Position numbers and translations under genes: made by a program. Positions 17,052-27,299 of a stretch of 64,000 nucleotides of DNA are shown here, piece by piece (within the stretch, counting starts at the first letter, position 1; each line of letters starts with the position of its first letter). Under the pieces are notes generated by a model. The model was not told where the DNA came from. It ran no database searches and worked only from the letters and a program-made list of their open reading frames with translations. This DNA is from Flavobacterium ardleyense (GTDB lineage: Bacteria; Bacteroidota; Bacteroidia; Flavobacteriales; Flavobacteriaceae). The stretch is taken from positions 1-64,000 of the forward strand of contig NZ_CP137891.1 in the NCBI RefSeq assembly GCF_033547075.1, written 5' to 3'.

Positions 17052-19313
17052 TTATGATTCTGCAGCGATCAAATTCAGTGCCGAACCTGCAACATACCAC
17101 CCAATTTGACCAGCATTGTAAGTATGATTCGCCATAATTGTATCTTTTGAACCGTCTTTGTGAACTAGCTCAATTGTGATTTGTTTTCCTTCTGCAAATT
17201 GTGCCAGATCTATAAAATTGAAAGTATCATCCTCTTGAATTAAGTTGTAATCTTCCTCATTGGCAAAAGTAAGCCCCAACATACCTTGCTTTTTAAGGTT
17301 TGTCTCGTGAATACGTGCGAACGACTTAACCAACACCACTTTTACACCTAAGAAACGAGGCTCCATCGCAGCGTGCTCTCTTGAAGAACCTTCACCGTAA
17401 TTATGATCACCCACTACAATTGTAGGAATATTAGCCGCTTTATATGCTCTCTGAACTCCAGGAACAGTGTCGTACTCTCCAGTAATTTGATTCTTTACAG
17501 AATTCGTTTTTCCGTTAAATTCGTTTACCGCACCAATCAACATATTGTTTGAAATATTGTCAAGGTGTCCTCTAAAACGCAACCATGGTCCAGCCATAGA
17601 AATGTGGTCAGTAGTACATTTTCCTTGTGCTTTGATCAGTAATTTTACATTAAGAAGATTTTCGTTATTCCATGGCGTAAAAGGTTCCAATAATTGCAGT
17701 CTTTCTGAGGTTGGACTTACAACAACTTGCACTCCAGATCCATCTTCAGAAGGCGCTTGAAAACCTGCATCTTCTACATCAAATCCGTTTGGAGGAAGTT
17801 CGTGACCTGTTGGCTCATCAAGCATTACTTCTTCACCATCTTCATTAATAAGTGTGTCAGTTAATGGGTTAAAAGACAAATCTCCAGCGATAGCAAGGGC
17901 TGTAACTAGTTCAGGAGAACCTACAAATGCAAGCGTATTTGGGTTTCCATCTGCTCGTTTTGAGAAGTTTCTGTTGAAAGAGTGAACGATTGTGTTGCGT
18001 AGTTGCAATTCGGCATCTGCTCTATCCCACATTCCTATACACGGTCCGCAAGCATTTGCGAAGATTGTAGCACCTACTTTTTCAAAAATATCTACAAATC
18101 CGTCTCTTTCTATAGTGTATCTAATTTGCTCCGAGCCTGGATTGATTGCAATATTAGATTTAGCTTTTAATTTTTTGTCATGAACTTGTTTTGCCAACGA
18201 AGCTGCACGCGAAATATCTTCGTAAGAAGAGTTGGTACAAGATCCAATTAGTCCATATTCTATTTTTAAAGGCCAGTCATTTTTAGCTGCTTCCTCTTTC
18301 ATTTTAGAAATTGGAGTTGCTAAATCGGGCGTAAAAGGTCCATTAAGATGTGGCTCAAGTGAAGAAAGATCTATTTCGATTACTTGATCGAAATATTTTT
18401 CAGGATTTGCGTACACTTCTTTATCTGCTGTAAGATACTCAGCAACTTTATCTGCTGCTTCGGCCACATCCGTTCTGCCCGTAGCGCGAAGGTATCTAGA
18501 CATTGAATCATCATATCCAAAAGTAGAAGTGGTAGCCCCTACTTCTGCACCCATATTACAGATTGTTCCTTTTCCAGTACAAGACATTGCAGTTGCACCT
18601 TCTCCAAAATATTCGATAACTGCTCCAGTACCACCTTTTACAGTAAGAATACCTGCAACTTTAAGAATTACATCTTTTGGCGCAGTCCATCCTGAAAGTT
18701 TTCCAGTTAATTTCACACCAATAAGACGTGGGAATTTAAGCTCCCAAGCCATTCCTGACATAACATCTACAGCATCTGCACCACCCACTCCGATTGCAAT
18801 CATACCCAATCCTCCAGCATTTACTGTGTGAGAATCTGTACCAATCATCATACCTCCTGGAAATGCATAATTTTCAAGAACTACTTGGTGGATAATTCCA
18901 GCTCCTGGTTTCCAGAAACCGATTCCGTACTTATCAGAAACAGAAGATAGGAAATCAAAAACCTCATTACTTTGAGATTTTGCATTTTTCAAATCTTTTT
19001 CTGCTCCAACTTTTGCCTGAATCAAGTGATCACAATGAACTGTTGTAGGAACTGCTACTTTTGGTTTCTTGGCATGCATAAATTGCAACAGCGCCATTTG
19101 CGCAGTCGCATCTTGACAAGCAACTCTATCTGGAGCGAAGTCTACATAGTCTTTACCGCGGTTAAGGATTTTGTTTGGAGTCTTTTCCCAAAGGTGTGCG
19201 TATAAAATCTTTTCAGTAAGTGTAAGTGGATGTCCAACAAGCTCGCGTGCTCTATCTACACGCTCTGGCATTGTCTCATACACCTTTTTTATCATCTCGA
19301 TATCAAAAGCCAT
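17052..19313 (-). CDS. Aconitate hydratase
   Basis: Citric-acid-cycle enzyme that isomerises citrate to isocitrate using a [4Fe-4S] cluster. The 753-residue length and sequence fit the mitochondrial-type aconitase rather than the larger AcnA/IRP or AcnB types. Cluster ligands are visible as Cys in [11 protein letters not shown] (about residue 358) and the pair in [10 protein letters not shown] (about 421 and 424). Other active-site segments are [23 protein letters not shown] and the swivel-domain [15 protein letters not shown]. It is monocistronic, with its own terminator and a TAAATTTG box in the leader. Confidence 0.97.
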   Translation of the reverse strand: MAFDIEMIKKVYETMPERVDRARELVGHPLTLTEKILYAHLWEKTPNKILNRGKDYVDFAPDRVACQDATAQMALLQFMHAKKPKVAVPTTVHCDHLIQAKVGAEKDLKNAKSQSNEVFDFLSSVSDKYGIGFWKPGAGIIHQVVLENYAFPGGMMIGTDSHTVNAGGLGMIAIGVGGADAVDVMSGMAWELKFPRLIGVKLTGKLSGWTAPKDVILKVAGILTVKGGTGAVIEYFGEGATAMSCTGKGTICNMGAEVGATTSTFGYDDSMSRYLRATGRTDVAEAADKVAEYLTADKEVYANPEKYFDQVIEIDLSSLEPHLNGPFTPDLATPISKMKEEAAKNDWPLKIEYGLIGSCTNSSYEDISRAASLAKQVHDKKLKAKSNIAINPGSEQIRYTIERDGFVDIFEKVGATIFANACGPCIGMWDRADAELQLRNTIVHSFNRNFSKRADGNPNTLAFVGSPELVTALAIAGDLSFNPLTDTLINEDGEEVMLDEPTGHELPPNGFDVEDAGFQAPSEDGSGVQVVVSPTSERLQLLEPFTPWNNENLLNVKLLIKAQGKCTTDHISMAGPWLRFRGHLDNISNNMLIGAVNEFNGKTNSVKNQITGEYDTVPGVQRAYKAANIPTIVVGDHNYGEGSSREHAAMEPRFLGVKVVLVKSFARIHETNLKKQGMLGLTFANEEDYNLIQEDDTFNFIDLAQFAEGKQITIELVHKDGSKDTIMANHTYNAGQIGWYVAGSALNLIAAES

Positions 19314-19339
19314 AATAGTATCTTTAAATTGTTGTGATG

Positions 19340-19347
19340 CAAATTTA
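19340..19347 (-). promoter_or_regulatory. Candidate -7 box (TAAATTTG) of aconitase
   Basis: Exact TAnnTTTG match on the minus strand, 26 bases before the ATG. No TTG stands at the usual spacing, so confidence is moderate. Confidence 0.4.
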
Positions 19348-19920
19348 AGGAATTTAGTCCGAAATTAAAAGATTTGAGGTCAAAGAGGGCTTTTACGTCA
19401 TTAAATTTATCAAATACTATATTTTAGTGCGTTTATAATAGCAATTAATAATTTTACAGAAATTAATTGCTAAATAGTCAATTTTAAGGTTAAATTTTAT
19501 GAAAAGTGAAATAGGCTTTCGCCAAAAGAATAAAGAACGTTTCTAAATTAAGGTTTGAAGAGCAAATGACAGTATCAGATTTAGAGAAAATTAGGGTTGC
19601 ATCGTATCGTTAGACGTAGATTTCTACTTAGTTTTGTGGAGATGAAAGTTATAAAATCACTTATTGTGAGTGTTCACAAAATTAATTGGATCACAGATTT
19701 TGAAGATACCACTTAAACATCTTTCATGGGATCGCACTCCAACTAAGTGTTGTGAGAAACCTTACTCTTGAATAATAGCCCCGATGGGAACGGCATCCTT
19801 TTTCTTTTTTCGCATACTCGTTCTGGCAAATGCGAAAAAAGAAAAAGATATAGAGGACAGCGGGACAGAATATGAAAGAAAACATTATTTCTGCTCCAAA
19901 AAATTAATATTATGCTATAA
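19348..19920. other. Intergenic region with two repeat types
   Basis: Gene-free stretch between the aconitase promoter and the MoxR terminator. It holds a TTTGGCGAAAGCC core copy (19513-19525, minus orientation) and dispersed repeat copy R3 (19776-19870). No coding region is supported. Confidence 0.55.
19776..19870 (+). repeat. Dispersed intergenic repeat, copy R3
   Basis: Opens TAGCCCCGATGGGAACGG and closes GATATAGAGGACAGCGGGA. Between the ends is a perfect 18-bp inverted repeat (19798-19815 with 19830-19847) that would form a long hairpin. This interior differs from copies R1, R2 and R5. Confidence 0.75.
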
Positions 19921-19924
19921 AACG

Positions 19925-19952
19925 AAAAAACCTGAAACGAATTTCAGGTTTT
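19925..19952 (-). terminator. Terminator of the PPIase-MoxR operon
   Basis: A perfect 11-bp stem AAAACCTGAAA / TTTCAGGTTTT with a CGAA loop and a T-run on the minus strand, 8 bases after the MoxR stop. Confidence 0.83.
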
Positions 19953-19959
19953 AAATATC

Positions 19960-20913
19960 TTATAATAATGTATTGATAATTGTTTCTTCTGTGATTCCTT
20001 CGGCATCGGCTTTATAATTCTTAATGATACGGTGCCTCAAAATTCCCGGCGCTACTGCCTTGACATCTTCAATATCCGGTGAGAATTTTCCATTGAAAGC
20101 AGCGTGCGCTTTGGCCGCCAAAATTAAATTCTGAGAAGCTCTAGGTCCTGCTCCCCAATCAAGATAGTTTTTTATATAATCACTAGACATCGCGTTGTCT
20201 GGGCGAGTTTTGCTCACCACCGTAACTGCATATTCTATGACATTATCTGCAACCGGAATACGGCGAATTAAATGCTGAAAATCAATAATTTCTTGTGCTG
20301 TAAATAACGCGTTGATTGTTTTGGTGTGATCACTCGTAGTGCTTTTTACTACTTCCACTTCTTCGGAAAAAGATGGATATTGAAGTAATATCGAAAACAT
20401 AAAACGGTCTAATTGTGCTTCAGGCAAAGGGTATGTTCCTTCTTGCTCAATTGGATTTTGAGTTGCTAAAACAAAGTATGGCAGATCTAATTTATAGGTA
20501 TGTCCAGAAATGGTCACCGAGCGTTCTTGCATCGCCTCAAGCAATGCAGCTTGCGTTTTTGGTGGCGTTCTGTTAATCTCATCGGCAAGAATAATGTTTG
20601 AAAATAAAGGGCCTTTTATAAATTTAAACTGCCTGTTTTCGTCTAAAATCTCACTTCCCAATATATCCGAAGGCATCAAATCTGGGGTAAATTGAATTCT
20701 TTTAAAATCCAATCCTAAAGCTTGCGCAATGGTATTTACCATCAAGGTTTTGGCCAATCCCGGTACTCCGACAAGAAGTGCGTGGCCTCCCGAAAATATG
20801 CTTAGGATTATCTGATCGACAACAATATCTTGACCAATAATAATTTTGGAAACTTCCTCTTTTAAGCGTTTCCGCTTCTCAACTAGATTCTGAATTGCTG
20901 CTACGTCTGACAT
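19960..20913 (-). CDS. MoxR-family AAA+ ATPase
   Basis: MoxR ATPases act as chaperones that mature or activate partner complexes, often with von Willebrand-factor A proteins. The protein (317 aa) has Walker A GVPGLAKTLM (about 43-52), Walker B ILADEINR (about 109-116), sensor 1 LATQNPIEQEGTYPLPEAQ (about 150-168), and the LDRF motif, all diagnostic. The usual partner genes (DUF58 and VWA proteins) are not nearby. It is the last gene of an operon with three parvulin-type proteins, 39 bases after the SurA-like gene. Confidence 0.93.
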   Translation of the reverse strand: MSDVAAIQNLVEKRKRLKEEVSKIIIGQDIVVDQIILSIFSGGHALLVGVPGLAKTLMVNTIAQALGLDFKRIQFTPDLMPSDILGSEILDENRQFKFIKGPLFSNIILADEINRTPPKTQAALLEAMQERSVTISGHTYKLDLPYFVLATQNPIEQEGTYPLPEAQLDRFMFSILLQYPSFSEEVEVVKSTTSDHTKTINALFTAQEIIDFQHLIRRIPVADNVIEYAVTVVSKTRPDNAMSSDYIKNYLDWGAGPRASQNLILAAKAHAAFNGKFSPDIEDVKAVAPGILRHRIIKNYKADAEGITEETIINTLL

Positions 20914-20952
20914 TATTGCTACTTTTAAAAGATCTGATTTTGAAAGATAGTA

Positions 20953-22365
20953 CTATTTTTTTTCCCAATTATTAGTAAAGTCACAGTTTTTATAAGAACC
21001 ATTAATTTTGATATAGGTTTCTTTAATCTTTGCTTCAGACCAAGTACCAATTACTTTAATCTGCTTTTCTTTTAGAGCAAGATTTTTAATCTTCACATAA
21101 TCTTTTGCGTAGTCAACTTTATGCTCTTCGGTTCGGTTTGTAACTTTAATTATTTTGTACGATTTACGCTGTGAACGGTCTTCCTCCAAAATTGGATATG
21201 AGATTTCATTCTCTTTAAGAGAAGAAATTTGCGAATATAATTCTGGATCCATCTTCGTCAGTTCAAAGCGAGTGTCTTGAGTATTCGGATTGATTAATAT
21301 TCCTCCATTAGCCTTTGTTTCTTTCTCGTCAGACAATGTACGTGCTGCTTCTGCAAAAGTTAATTCGCCGGCTTCGATTCGCGTCTTAATTAATTGAATC
21401 TTTGTTCTAGCCTCTGCCAAAGCTTCTGAGGTCACTTTAGGCGAAATTAAAATATGTCTTAAATCTACCTCTTGACCTCTAATTTTTTCGACTAAAATAA
21501 TGTGATACCCAAAATCAGTTTCAAAAGGCATTGAAATTTCCCCTTCACCAAGTGTAAATGCAACATCTTTAAATTCTTTGATAAATGGTGTTTTTCGAGT
21601 CATTTTATAAAAACCACCACTTGATCTTGAACCTGGATCTTGCGAATACAAAACCGCTTTGGTGTAAAAACTAGACCCTGCTAGTACTTCATCACGTATT
21701 TGATTTAACTGAACAATAACTTTCTGCTTTTCTTCTTCAGAGACTTTAGGTTTAATCACAATCTGTGCAACTTCAACTTCAGCACCAAAAATTGGCAGTT
21801 CGTCTGTTGGGATACTTCTAAAGAAAGTACGAACTTCCTCTGGAGTAATTTCTACTTCATCGACTATCTTACGCTGCATTTCCTCGGTTAATGCATTGAT
21901 TTTAATAACTTCAAAAAGATCCGATCTCAATTCGTCTTCACTATCCTTTTTAAAATAATGAACCACTTTGTCCATCGTTCCCAATTGCTGCACCATATAA
22001 TCAATCTGACGGCCCATTCTGTCTTTTACTTGCTCATCTGTAACGACGATACTATCCTGAATTGCGTGGTGCGCATACAATTTATCTTCCATTAACTTTC
22101 CTAGAAGTTGGCATCTTGTAATATCTTTGACAGAATTTCCTTGTCCTGAAATTTCAAGGTAAGCCTTGTCTATATCAGAGTCTAGAATCATATAGTCACC
22201 CACAGTTGCTACAATTCCGTCTACTTTCTGTCTTTTGCTAAATTGAGGTCGTACGGTATCCATAACTGTCTCAGAAATCGGAATGATCTCTTGGGCATTC
22301 ATAGAAATTCCTAACAATAGGAACAGCGCACCGAAAAATGTACGTGCATTATTTATAAACTTCAT
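20953..22365 (-). CDS. SurA-like periplasmic peptidyl-prolyl isomerase
   Basis: Periplasmic folding factor for outer-membrane proteins. The protein (470 aa) starts with a signal peptide (FINNARTFFGALFLLLGISMNAQ region, cleaved near residue 24). It then has a SurA-type N-terminal helical domain (DGIVATVGDYMILDSDIDKA) and two parvulin domains, at about 185-290 and 290-385, each ending in a segment of the FGYHIILVEK kind or its diverged equivalent. An upstream ATG at 22407 would add 14 charged residues before the signal peptide; the ATG at 22365 gives a normal signal. The gene overlaps the 3' end of the upstream PPIase-like gene by 17 bases, implying translational coupling. Confidence 0.9.
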   Translation of the reverse strand: MKFINNARTFFGALFLLLGISMNAQEIIPISETVMDTVRPQFSKRQKVDGIVATVGDYMILDSDIDKAYLEISGQGNSVKDITRCQLLGKLMEDKLYAHHAIQDSIVVTDEQVKDRMGRQIDYMVQQLGTMDKVVHYFKKDSEDELRSDLFEVIKINALTEEMQRKIVDEVEITPEEVRTFFRSIPTDELPIFGAEVEVAQIVIKPKVSEEEKQKVIVQLNQIRDEVLAGSSFYTKAVLYSQDPGSRSSGGFYKMTRKTPFIKEFKDVAFTLGEGEISMPFETDFGYHIILVEKIRGQEVDLRHILISPKVTSEALAEARTKIQLIKTRIEAGELTFAEAARTLSDEKETKANGGILINPNTQDTRFELTKMDPELYSQISSLKENEISYPILEEDRSQRKSYKIIKVTNRTEEHKVDYAKDYVKIKNLALKEKQIKVIGTWSEAKIKETYIKINGSYKNCDFTNNWEKK

Positions 22366-23200
22366 ATTCCTTGTCTTTAATCGCGTCATCGGTGATTTCT
22401 TTTTCAATTTTCTTTATTAATTCTACTTTTCTTTTATTTACAATCACCTGCTTCAATGTAGGCTGCAAGTACTCGAACGGACTCACCTGATTTTTATTGG
22501 TAACATTCACAATTTTTACGAGATACATATCTAATGAATCGCGGTATTGAATGGATTTTCCTGCGGCAATATATGTATCTCTATTTTCTGGAGTTACAAA
22601 GGGAAGTTTTTTATAAACCTGATTCATCTCTACCCAAACTGAATCATTTAAAGCAAAATCTTTGAACTGCAATTTATAAGTCTCCCAAAACTGCCTATCC
22701 TTTTTATTATAATCAAAAAACTTTTGCTTAATAATCTCGTATTTAGGATTATCATTTTGAAGATGAATATATCTAAGTTTTAGAAGTGCTTCGCTCGTGC
22801 GAAAATTATCTTTATTAGAAGTATAATACTCTTTCAATTCCTCCACACTTACAGATGTATCAATAGTCTGCTTAACTAATTCTTCAATATAAGCTTTTGT
22901 ATAAAGATCCACTTTATATTGTTCAACCAAATTATCAAATTCCATTTTATCGGAATCTCTCAAATTAAGTTCGGCCTTCGCAATCATTAATTTTTGCGAT
23001 GCCCAACGGTTTATAAAACTTTCAACAATTTGGATACTGTCAGCTTTGCTACTTCCTGCCGGCACCAAGTTGATGATATCTTCAACAAATAAATACTCGT
23101 CACCAACCCGTGCTATTGCCTCTGTCTTTATCTCTTTTGTAAAATAGTTGCAAGAAGTTGCGAGAAGAATTAGAACACTTGTCAGTAGAAAATTTCTCAT
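22349..23200 (-). CDS. Parvulin-operon lipoprotein (PPIase-like, catalytic domain not evident)
   Basis: Exported 283-residue protein with a lipoprotein signal (LILLATSC, Cys17 as the lipidation site). It then carries SurA-like features: AIARVGDEYLFVEDIINLVP, a typical SurA/PrsA N-terminal entry, and long helices. A parvulin domain with the FGYHI-type motif is not visible, so it may be a non-catalytic chaperone paralogue. It lies between two clear parvulin proteins, starting 6 bases after the upstream gene and overlapping the downstream one. A role in outer-membrane protein folding is inferred from context. Confidence 0.75.
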   Translation of the reverse strand: MRNFLLTSVLILLATSCNYFTKEIKTEAIARVGDEYLFVEDIINLVPAGSSKADSIQIVESFINRWASQKLMIAKAELNLRDSDKMEFDNLVEQYKVDLYTKAYIEELVKQTIDTSVSVEELKEYYTSNKDNFRTSEALLKLRYIHLQNDNPKYEIIKQKFFDYNKKDRQFWETYKLQFKDFALNDSVWVEMNQVYKKLPFVTPENRDTYIAAGKSIQYRDSLDMYLVKIVNVTNKNQVSPFEYLQPTLKQVIVNKRKVELIKKIEKEITDDAIKDKEYEVYK

Positions 23201-23206
23201 CTACAA

Positions 23207-25177
23207 TTATTTCAGTTCAGATTTTACTTTTGCAAAAATGTCTTGATTTACTTTTAAAGTAAATTCCTTTCTCAAATCATCTGCCCATTTTTCTTCAAGA
23301 AATTGCTGATAATCGTTAATCACTCGTCCTTTGCTTTCTTCTAAAGTTTTAAGTCCCGCAGGCTTTACCTCGTTGACCTTTACAACATAATAATACTTCC
23401 CTTCCTGCAATACATCTGAAATTCCTTTTTTTGCTCTCAGAGATGTTGGCAACACATCGCTTCCTTTTTCAAAAACGCCTGTTTTTGACATTATATTCAC
23501 CACCTCTTTGGTGTTTAATTGATCTTTGATAAATTCTGTAGTTTTATTTTTCTTCAAGAATTTTCTAGCTTTCGCAATGGCATCCTTACTCGTAGACGAA
23601 TACACAACTGCATCGTATCTTTCTGCCCATTTATAATTATTTTTATGCTCATTATAAAATTTTTCCAAACCAACTGTATCCGTTTTAGATTTTTCCCAAA
23701 TTTCTTTTTCCATTAAATCAAAGAGAAGAAGTCCGTCGCGATATTCACTCATTATCGCCGCAAATTCCGGAAATTCTGTTTCTAGCTGAGCATCATTATA
23801 ATTTGCTAATTGCGTATTTACAAAATTTTCGTATTCGGTGTCAACCAACTTTCCAACTGGTTTGATTTCCTTGGCGCGTCTTTGCTCATTTTTAATAAAG
23901 TTTAGAAACTCAACCCCGCTAACATTTTTATCTTTGATAGTAAAAAGTGTACCTTCAAAAGGTTTTAAATTCTCAGGAAGTTTGTAATCTGCATCATATA
24001 CTTTATCTGTTACTGCTTTTTTTACCAAAGCATACAATTTGTCATTTCTTTTAACTGGAAATTTTGATCGTAGGTAATCATTCATCGATTGTACAATCAA
24101 TCTAGATCGATCATCTTTTCCAATTCTATTTTCAATTTCAGGCCTTAATTCTTCAAAACTCTTCATCGGAATCTTTTTGTAAAGTTTCACGATATGGTAT
24201 CCGAAATCAGTTTCAAATGGTTTTGAATAATCACCCTCATTTTTAAGTCCGAAAGCAACTTCTTCAAAAAATTCTGAACTCAATTGCCCCGCTGAAAAAG
24301 TATTGAGCAATCCTCCCTTTGAAGAAGATGCTTTGTCTTCTGAAAATTGTTTAGCAAGCGTTTCAAATTCTTCTCCTTGCTGTAGTTTTTTGTATAATTC
24401 GTCAATTGTATTTTTCGCTTTCGCTAAAAGTTCGACGTTTCCATCAGAAGGTTTCGCCGTCATGATATGAGCTACAGACACTTCGCCACGATTATCACGG
24501 ATATCGTCAACTTTGATGATATGATAACCAAACTGAGAACGAACAGGCTTCGAAACACTTCCCTTTGCAGTTTCGTAGGCTGCAGTTTCAAACGGATATA
24601 CCATTCTAAACGCAGTGAAATACCCTAAACTTCCCTTATTTTCTTTTGCCGATGGATCTTCGGAATATTGAATGGCAAGATCTCCAAAATCTTTCCCTTT
24701 GTTAGCGAGAATATAGACATCCATTGCCCGCTTATATACTTTTAAAGTATCTGCAGGACTAGCGTCCTCTTTCACCAAAAGTAAAATATGCGATGCCTTT
24801 ACTTCCTTTTGCATACGTTTGTACGCTTCGTTTACCAGCTCTTGGGTAACCTTAGAATCTGTGGTGTAGTTTTTAGCAAGTTGCGACCTATAATTTTTAA
24901 GTTCCTCTTGATACTGTTTCCCATCTTGCAACCCAAGTTGGTTTGCTTTGACAATCTTCATCTTGTAGATAGTGTACAGATCTAGGTAGTTGTTAAGATC
25001 TTTCTGAGATTCGTCTTTTACAAGATCCAGATTCTTTTTATAAACTCTGGCAAATTCGTCAGAATAAAATGGCTTGTTATCAACTGTAAATAGTACTTCT
25101 TTAGGTTTGTTTTGCGCTACGGCTGTAAGATTAGCTGCAATCAAAAATCCAAATAACAAGTGTCTTACTTTCATCAT
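23207..25177 (-). CDS. Periplasmic peptidyl-prolyl cis-trans isomerase with two parvulin domains
   Basis: Large exported folding factor (656 aa). A signal peptide covers residues 1-22 (ending AVAQ). Parvulin domain 1 spans about 125-230, with KASHILLLVKEDA and SQFGYHIIKVDDI; domain 2 spans about 232-340, with VAHIMTAK, FSEDKASSSKGG and TDFGYHIVKLYKK. The remaining 300 residues are helical and lysine-rich without a recognised motif. It is the first gene of the four-gene operon ending with moxR, and its promoter must lie in the 325-base region shared with divergent prfC. Either of two adjacent ATG codons (25177 or 25174) could serve as the start. Confidence 0.9.
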   Translation of the reverse strand: MMKVRHLLFGFLIAANLTAVAQNKPKEVLFTVDNKPFYSDEFARVYKKNLDLVKDESQKDLNNYLDLYTIYKMKIVKANQLGLQDGKQYQEELKNYRSQLAKNYTTDSKVTQELVNEAYKRMQKEVKASHILLLVKEDASPADTLKVYKRAMDVYILANKGKDFGDLAIQYSEDPSAKENKGSLGYFTAFRMVYPFETAAYETAKGSVSKPVRSQFGYHIIKVDDIRDNRGEVSVAHIMTAKPSDGNVELLAKAKNTIDELYKKLQQGEEFETLAKQFSEDKASSSKGGLLNTFSAGQLSSEFFEEVAFGLKNEGDYSKPFETDFGYHIVKLYKKIPMKSFEELRPEIENRIGKDDRSRLIVQSMNDYLRSKFPVKRNDKLYALVKKAVTDKVYDADYKLPENLKPFEGTLFTIKDKNVSGVEFLNFIKNEQRRAKEIKPVGKLVDTEYENFVNTQLANYNDAQLETEFPEFAAIMSEYRDGLLLFDLMEKEIWEKSKTDTVGLEKFYNEHKNNYKWAERYDAVVYSSTSKDAIAKARKFLKKNKTTEFIKDQLNTKEVVNIMSKTGVFEKGSDVLPTSLRAKKGISDVLQEGKYYYVVKVNEVKPAGLKTLEESKGRVINDYQQFLEEKWADDLRKEFTLKVNQDIFAKVKSELK

Positions 25178-25502
25178 TAAAAAACTTCTAGGTTATAAAA
25201 TCTGTAAAATTAAAAATGTCGTCAGCAAAAATAACAATTACCTTGCATTGTACAACTATGCGACTTACTATTAACACAATATTATTAACAAAACATTGAT
25301 AATTTTTTCCTGATAATTTACTCATTATAAAGCTATGTGAAATCAACATTTCAACATTATTGAATTATGTAATAAACTTTTTGTCTAAGCAATTCTCACC
25401 TTAATATATACGATACGACTACGAGTTATGCAGCAATTAAAATTTCACCTCCATAAGTTTGATAATAAATAGTATTTTTGCAGCCTATTTTACAAAACAC
25501 TT
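25178..25502. other. Divergent promoter region between PPIase operon and prfC
   Basis: An AT-rich 325-base stretch. On the plus strand TATTTTTG at 25473-25480, 22 bases before prfC, is an exact TAnnTTTG -7 match lacking a good -33 element. No equally clear box was found for the minus-strand operon. Confidence 0.45.
25473..25480 (+). promoter_or_regulatory. Candidate -7 box (TATTTTTG) of prfC
   Basis: Matches TAnnTTTG and stands 22 bases upstream of the ATG. The nearest TTG is only 11 bases before it, so the -33 element is not convincing. Confidence 0.4.
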
Positions 25503-27089
25503 ATGAGCTTTATAGAAGAAATCAATAGACGCCGAACTTTTGGAATTATTTCGCACCCCGATGCGGGAAAGACAACACTTACAGAAAAGTTACTACTTTT
25601 TGGAGGAGCGATTCAGGAGGCCGGGGCTGTAAAAAATAATAAAATAAAGAAAGGTGCTACGAGTGATTTTATGGAAATCGAACGTCAGCGTGGAATTTCT
25701 GTAGCAACTTCTGTACTAGCGTTTATTTATAAAGACAAAAAAATAAATATCCTCGACACTCCGGGACACAAGGATTTTGCCGAAGACACATTTAGAACAC
25801 TTACCGCTGTTGACAGTGTAATCGTGGTTATTGATGTTGCTAAAGGTGTTGAAGAGCAAACAGAAAAATTAGTCGAAGTATGCCGAATGCGAAAAATTCC
25901 GATTATCGTTTTTATCAATAAACTTGACCGTGAAGGAAAAGATGCTTTTGACTTGATGGATGAAGTGGAGCAAAAATTGGGGCTTCGCGTAACGCCTTTA
26001 AGTTTTCCAATCGGAATGGGTTATGACTTCAAGGGTATCTACAATCTTTGGGAAAAGAATGTTAATCTCTTTAGTGGTGACAGTCGCAAAAACATAGAAG
26101 GCACCGTTGCACTTGACGATATTCAAAGCGAAGAATTAGACAAATTAGTTGGCGAAAAAGCGGCAAACACACTGAGAGAAGAACTTGAATTAATCGATGA
26201 AGTGTATCCTGTTTTTGACCGACAAGAATATCTTGACGGAGAGTTACAACCAGTGTTTTTTGGTTCAGCTTTAAACAATTTTGGAGTTCGCGAGTTGTTA
26301 GACTGTTTTATTACAATCGCACCTTCGCCAAGACCAAAAGAAAGTGAAACGAGATTAGTAGATCCTTACGAGGAGAAGATGACGGGATTCGTTTTCAAAA
26401 TTCACGCCAATATGGATCCTAAACATAGAGATAGATTGGCTTTTATCAAAATTGTTTCGGGAACTTTTGAGCGTAATAAACCATATTACCACGTTAGACA
26501 AAAGAAGAATCTAAAATTCTCCAGTCCAAACGCATTTTTTGCCGAGAAAAAAGAAATAGTTGATATTTCTTATCCTGGTGATATTGTAGGATTACATGAT
26601 ACCGGAAATTTTAAAATTGGCGATACCCTAACTGAAGGCGAACAGATGAGCTTCAAGGGAATTCCAAGTTTCTCACCAGAGCATTTTAGGTATATTAATA
26701 ATGCCGATCCTATGAAGTCTAAACAGCTCGAAAAAGGGATCGATCAGTTAATGGACGAAGGAGTTGCTCAATTATTTACATTAGAACTTAACAATCGTAA
26801 GATAATCGGTACCGTTGGAGCACTACAGTATGAGGTAATTCAGTATAGATTGGAACATGAATATGGTGCCAAGTGTAGCTACGAGAATTTCCCGGTTCAC
26901 AAAGCTTGTTGGGTGCAACCAAAAGATCCAAAAAGCGCTGAATTCAAAGAGTTTTTACGAATTAAGCAAAAATATATTGCAAAGGACAAATACGGACAAT
27001 TGGTTTTCCTTGCCGACTCAGACTTTACAATCCAAATGACCCAAAGTAAATATCCAAATGTGAAGTTATTTTTTACCTCGGAATTTTAG
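25503..27089 (+). CDS. prfC: Peptide chain release factor 3
   Basis: RF3 is a translational GTPase that recycles RF1 and RF2 from the ribosome after peptide release. The 528-residue protein shows the GTPase G1 loop HPDAGKTTLTEKLL (about 18-31), switch regions with RQRGISVATSV, G3 DTPGHKDFAEDT, and G4 NKLDREG, followed by the RF3-specific C-terminal domains (for example LFTLELNNRKIIGTVGALQ, MTQSKYPNVKLFF). Length is typical. It stands alone, divergent from the PPIase operon and followed by a terminator at 27265. Confidence 0.97.
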   Translation: MSFIEEINRRRTFGIISHPDAGKTTLTEKLLLFGGAIQEAGAVKNNKIKKGATSDFMEIERQRGISVATSVLAFIYKDKKINILDTPGHKDFAEDTFRTLTAVDSVIVVIDVAKGVEEQTEKLVEVCRMRKIPIIVFINKLDREGKDAFDLMDEVEQKLGLRVTPLSFPIGMGYDFKGIYNLWEKNVNLFSGDSRKNIEGTVALDDIQSEELDKLVGEKAANTLREELELIDEVYPVFDRQEYLDGELQPVFFGSALNNFGVRELLDCFITIAPSPRPKESETRLVDPYEEKMTGFVFKIHANMDPKHRDRLAFIKIVSGTFERNKPYYHVRQKKNLKFSSPNAFFAEKKEIVDISYPGDIVGLHDTGNFKIGDTLTEGEQMSFKGIPSFSPEHFRYINNADPMKSKQLEKGIDQLMDEGVAQLFTLELNNRKIIGTVGALQYEVIQYRLEHEYGAKCSYENFPVHKACWVQPKDPKSAEFKEFLRIKQKYIAKDKYGQLVFLADSDFTIQMTQSKYPNVKLFFTSEF

Positions 27090-27264
27090 TTCGTATATGG
27101 AATTAAATATAAAATAAACAAGAACATAATAATGTGCATCTCGGCTGTTGGGTCTCCTTATATTATACACTTTTCATCCATTATAAAAAAGCTCATAACT
27201 ACTCATCCATAAGCTAAAATTTAATTATTTCTGATAAAATTTTACAACAAATATTTGACGCCTC

Positions 27265-27299
27265 AAGCCTCCTTTGCAGAAAAAGGGAGGCTTTTTTTT
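27265..27299 (+). terminator. Terminator downstream of prfC
   Basis: An 11-bp stem AAGCCTCCTTT / AAGGGAGGCTT with one wobble, followed by a run of eight T. It lies 175 bases after the prfC stop, so the transcript would have a long 3' tail or the hairpin ends another short RNA. Confidence 0.75.
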
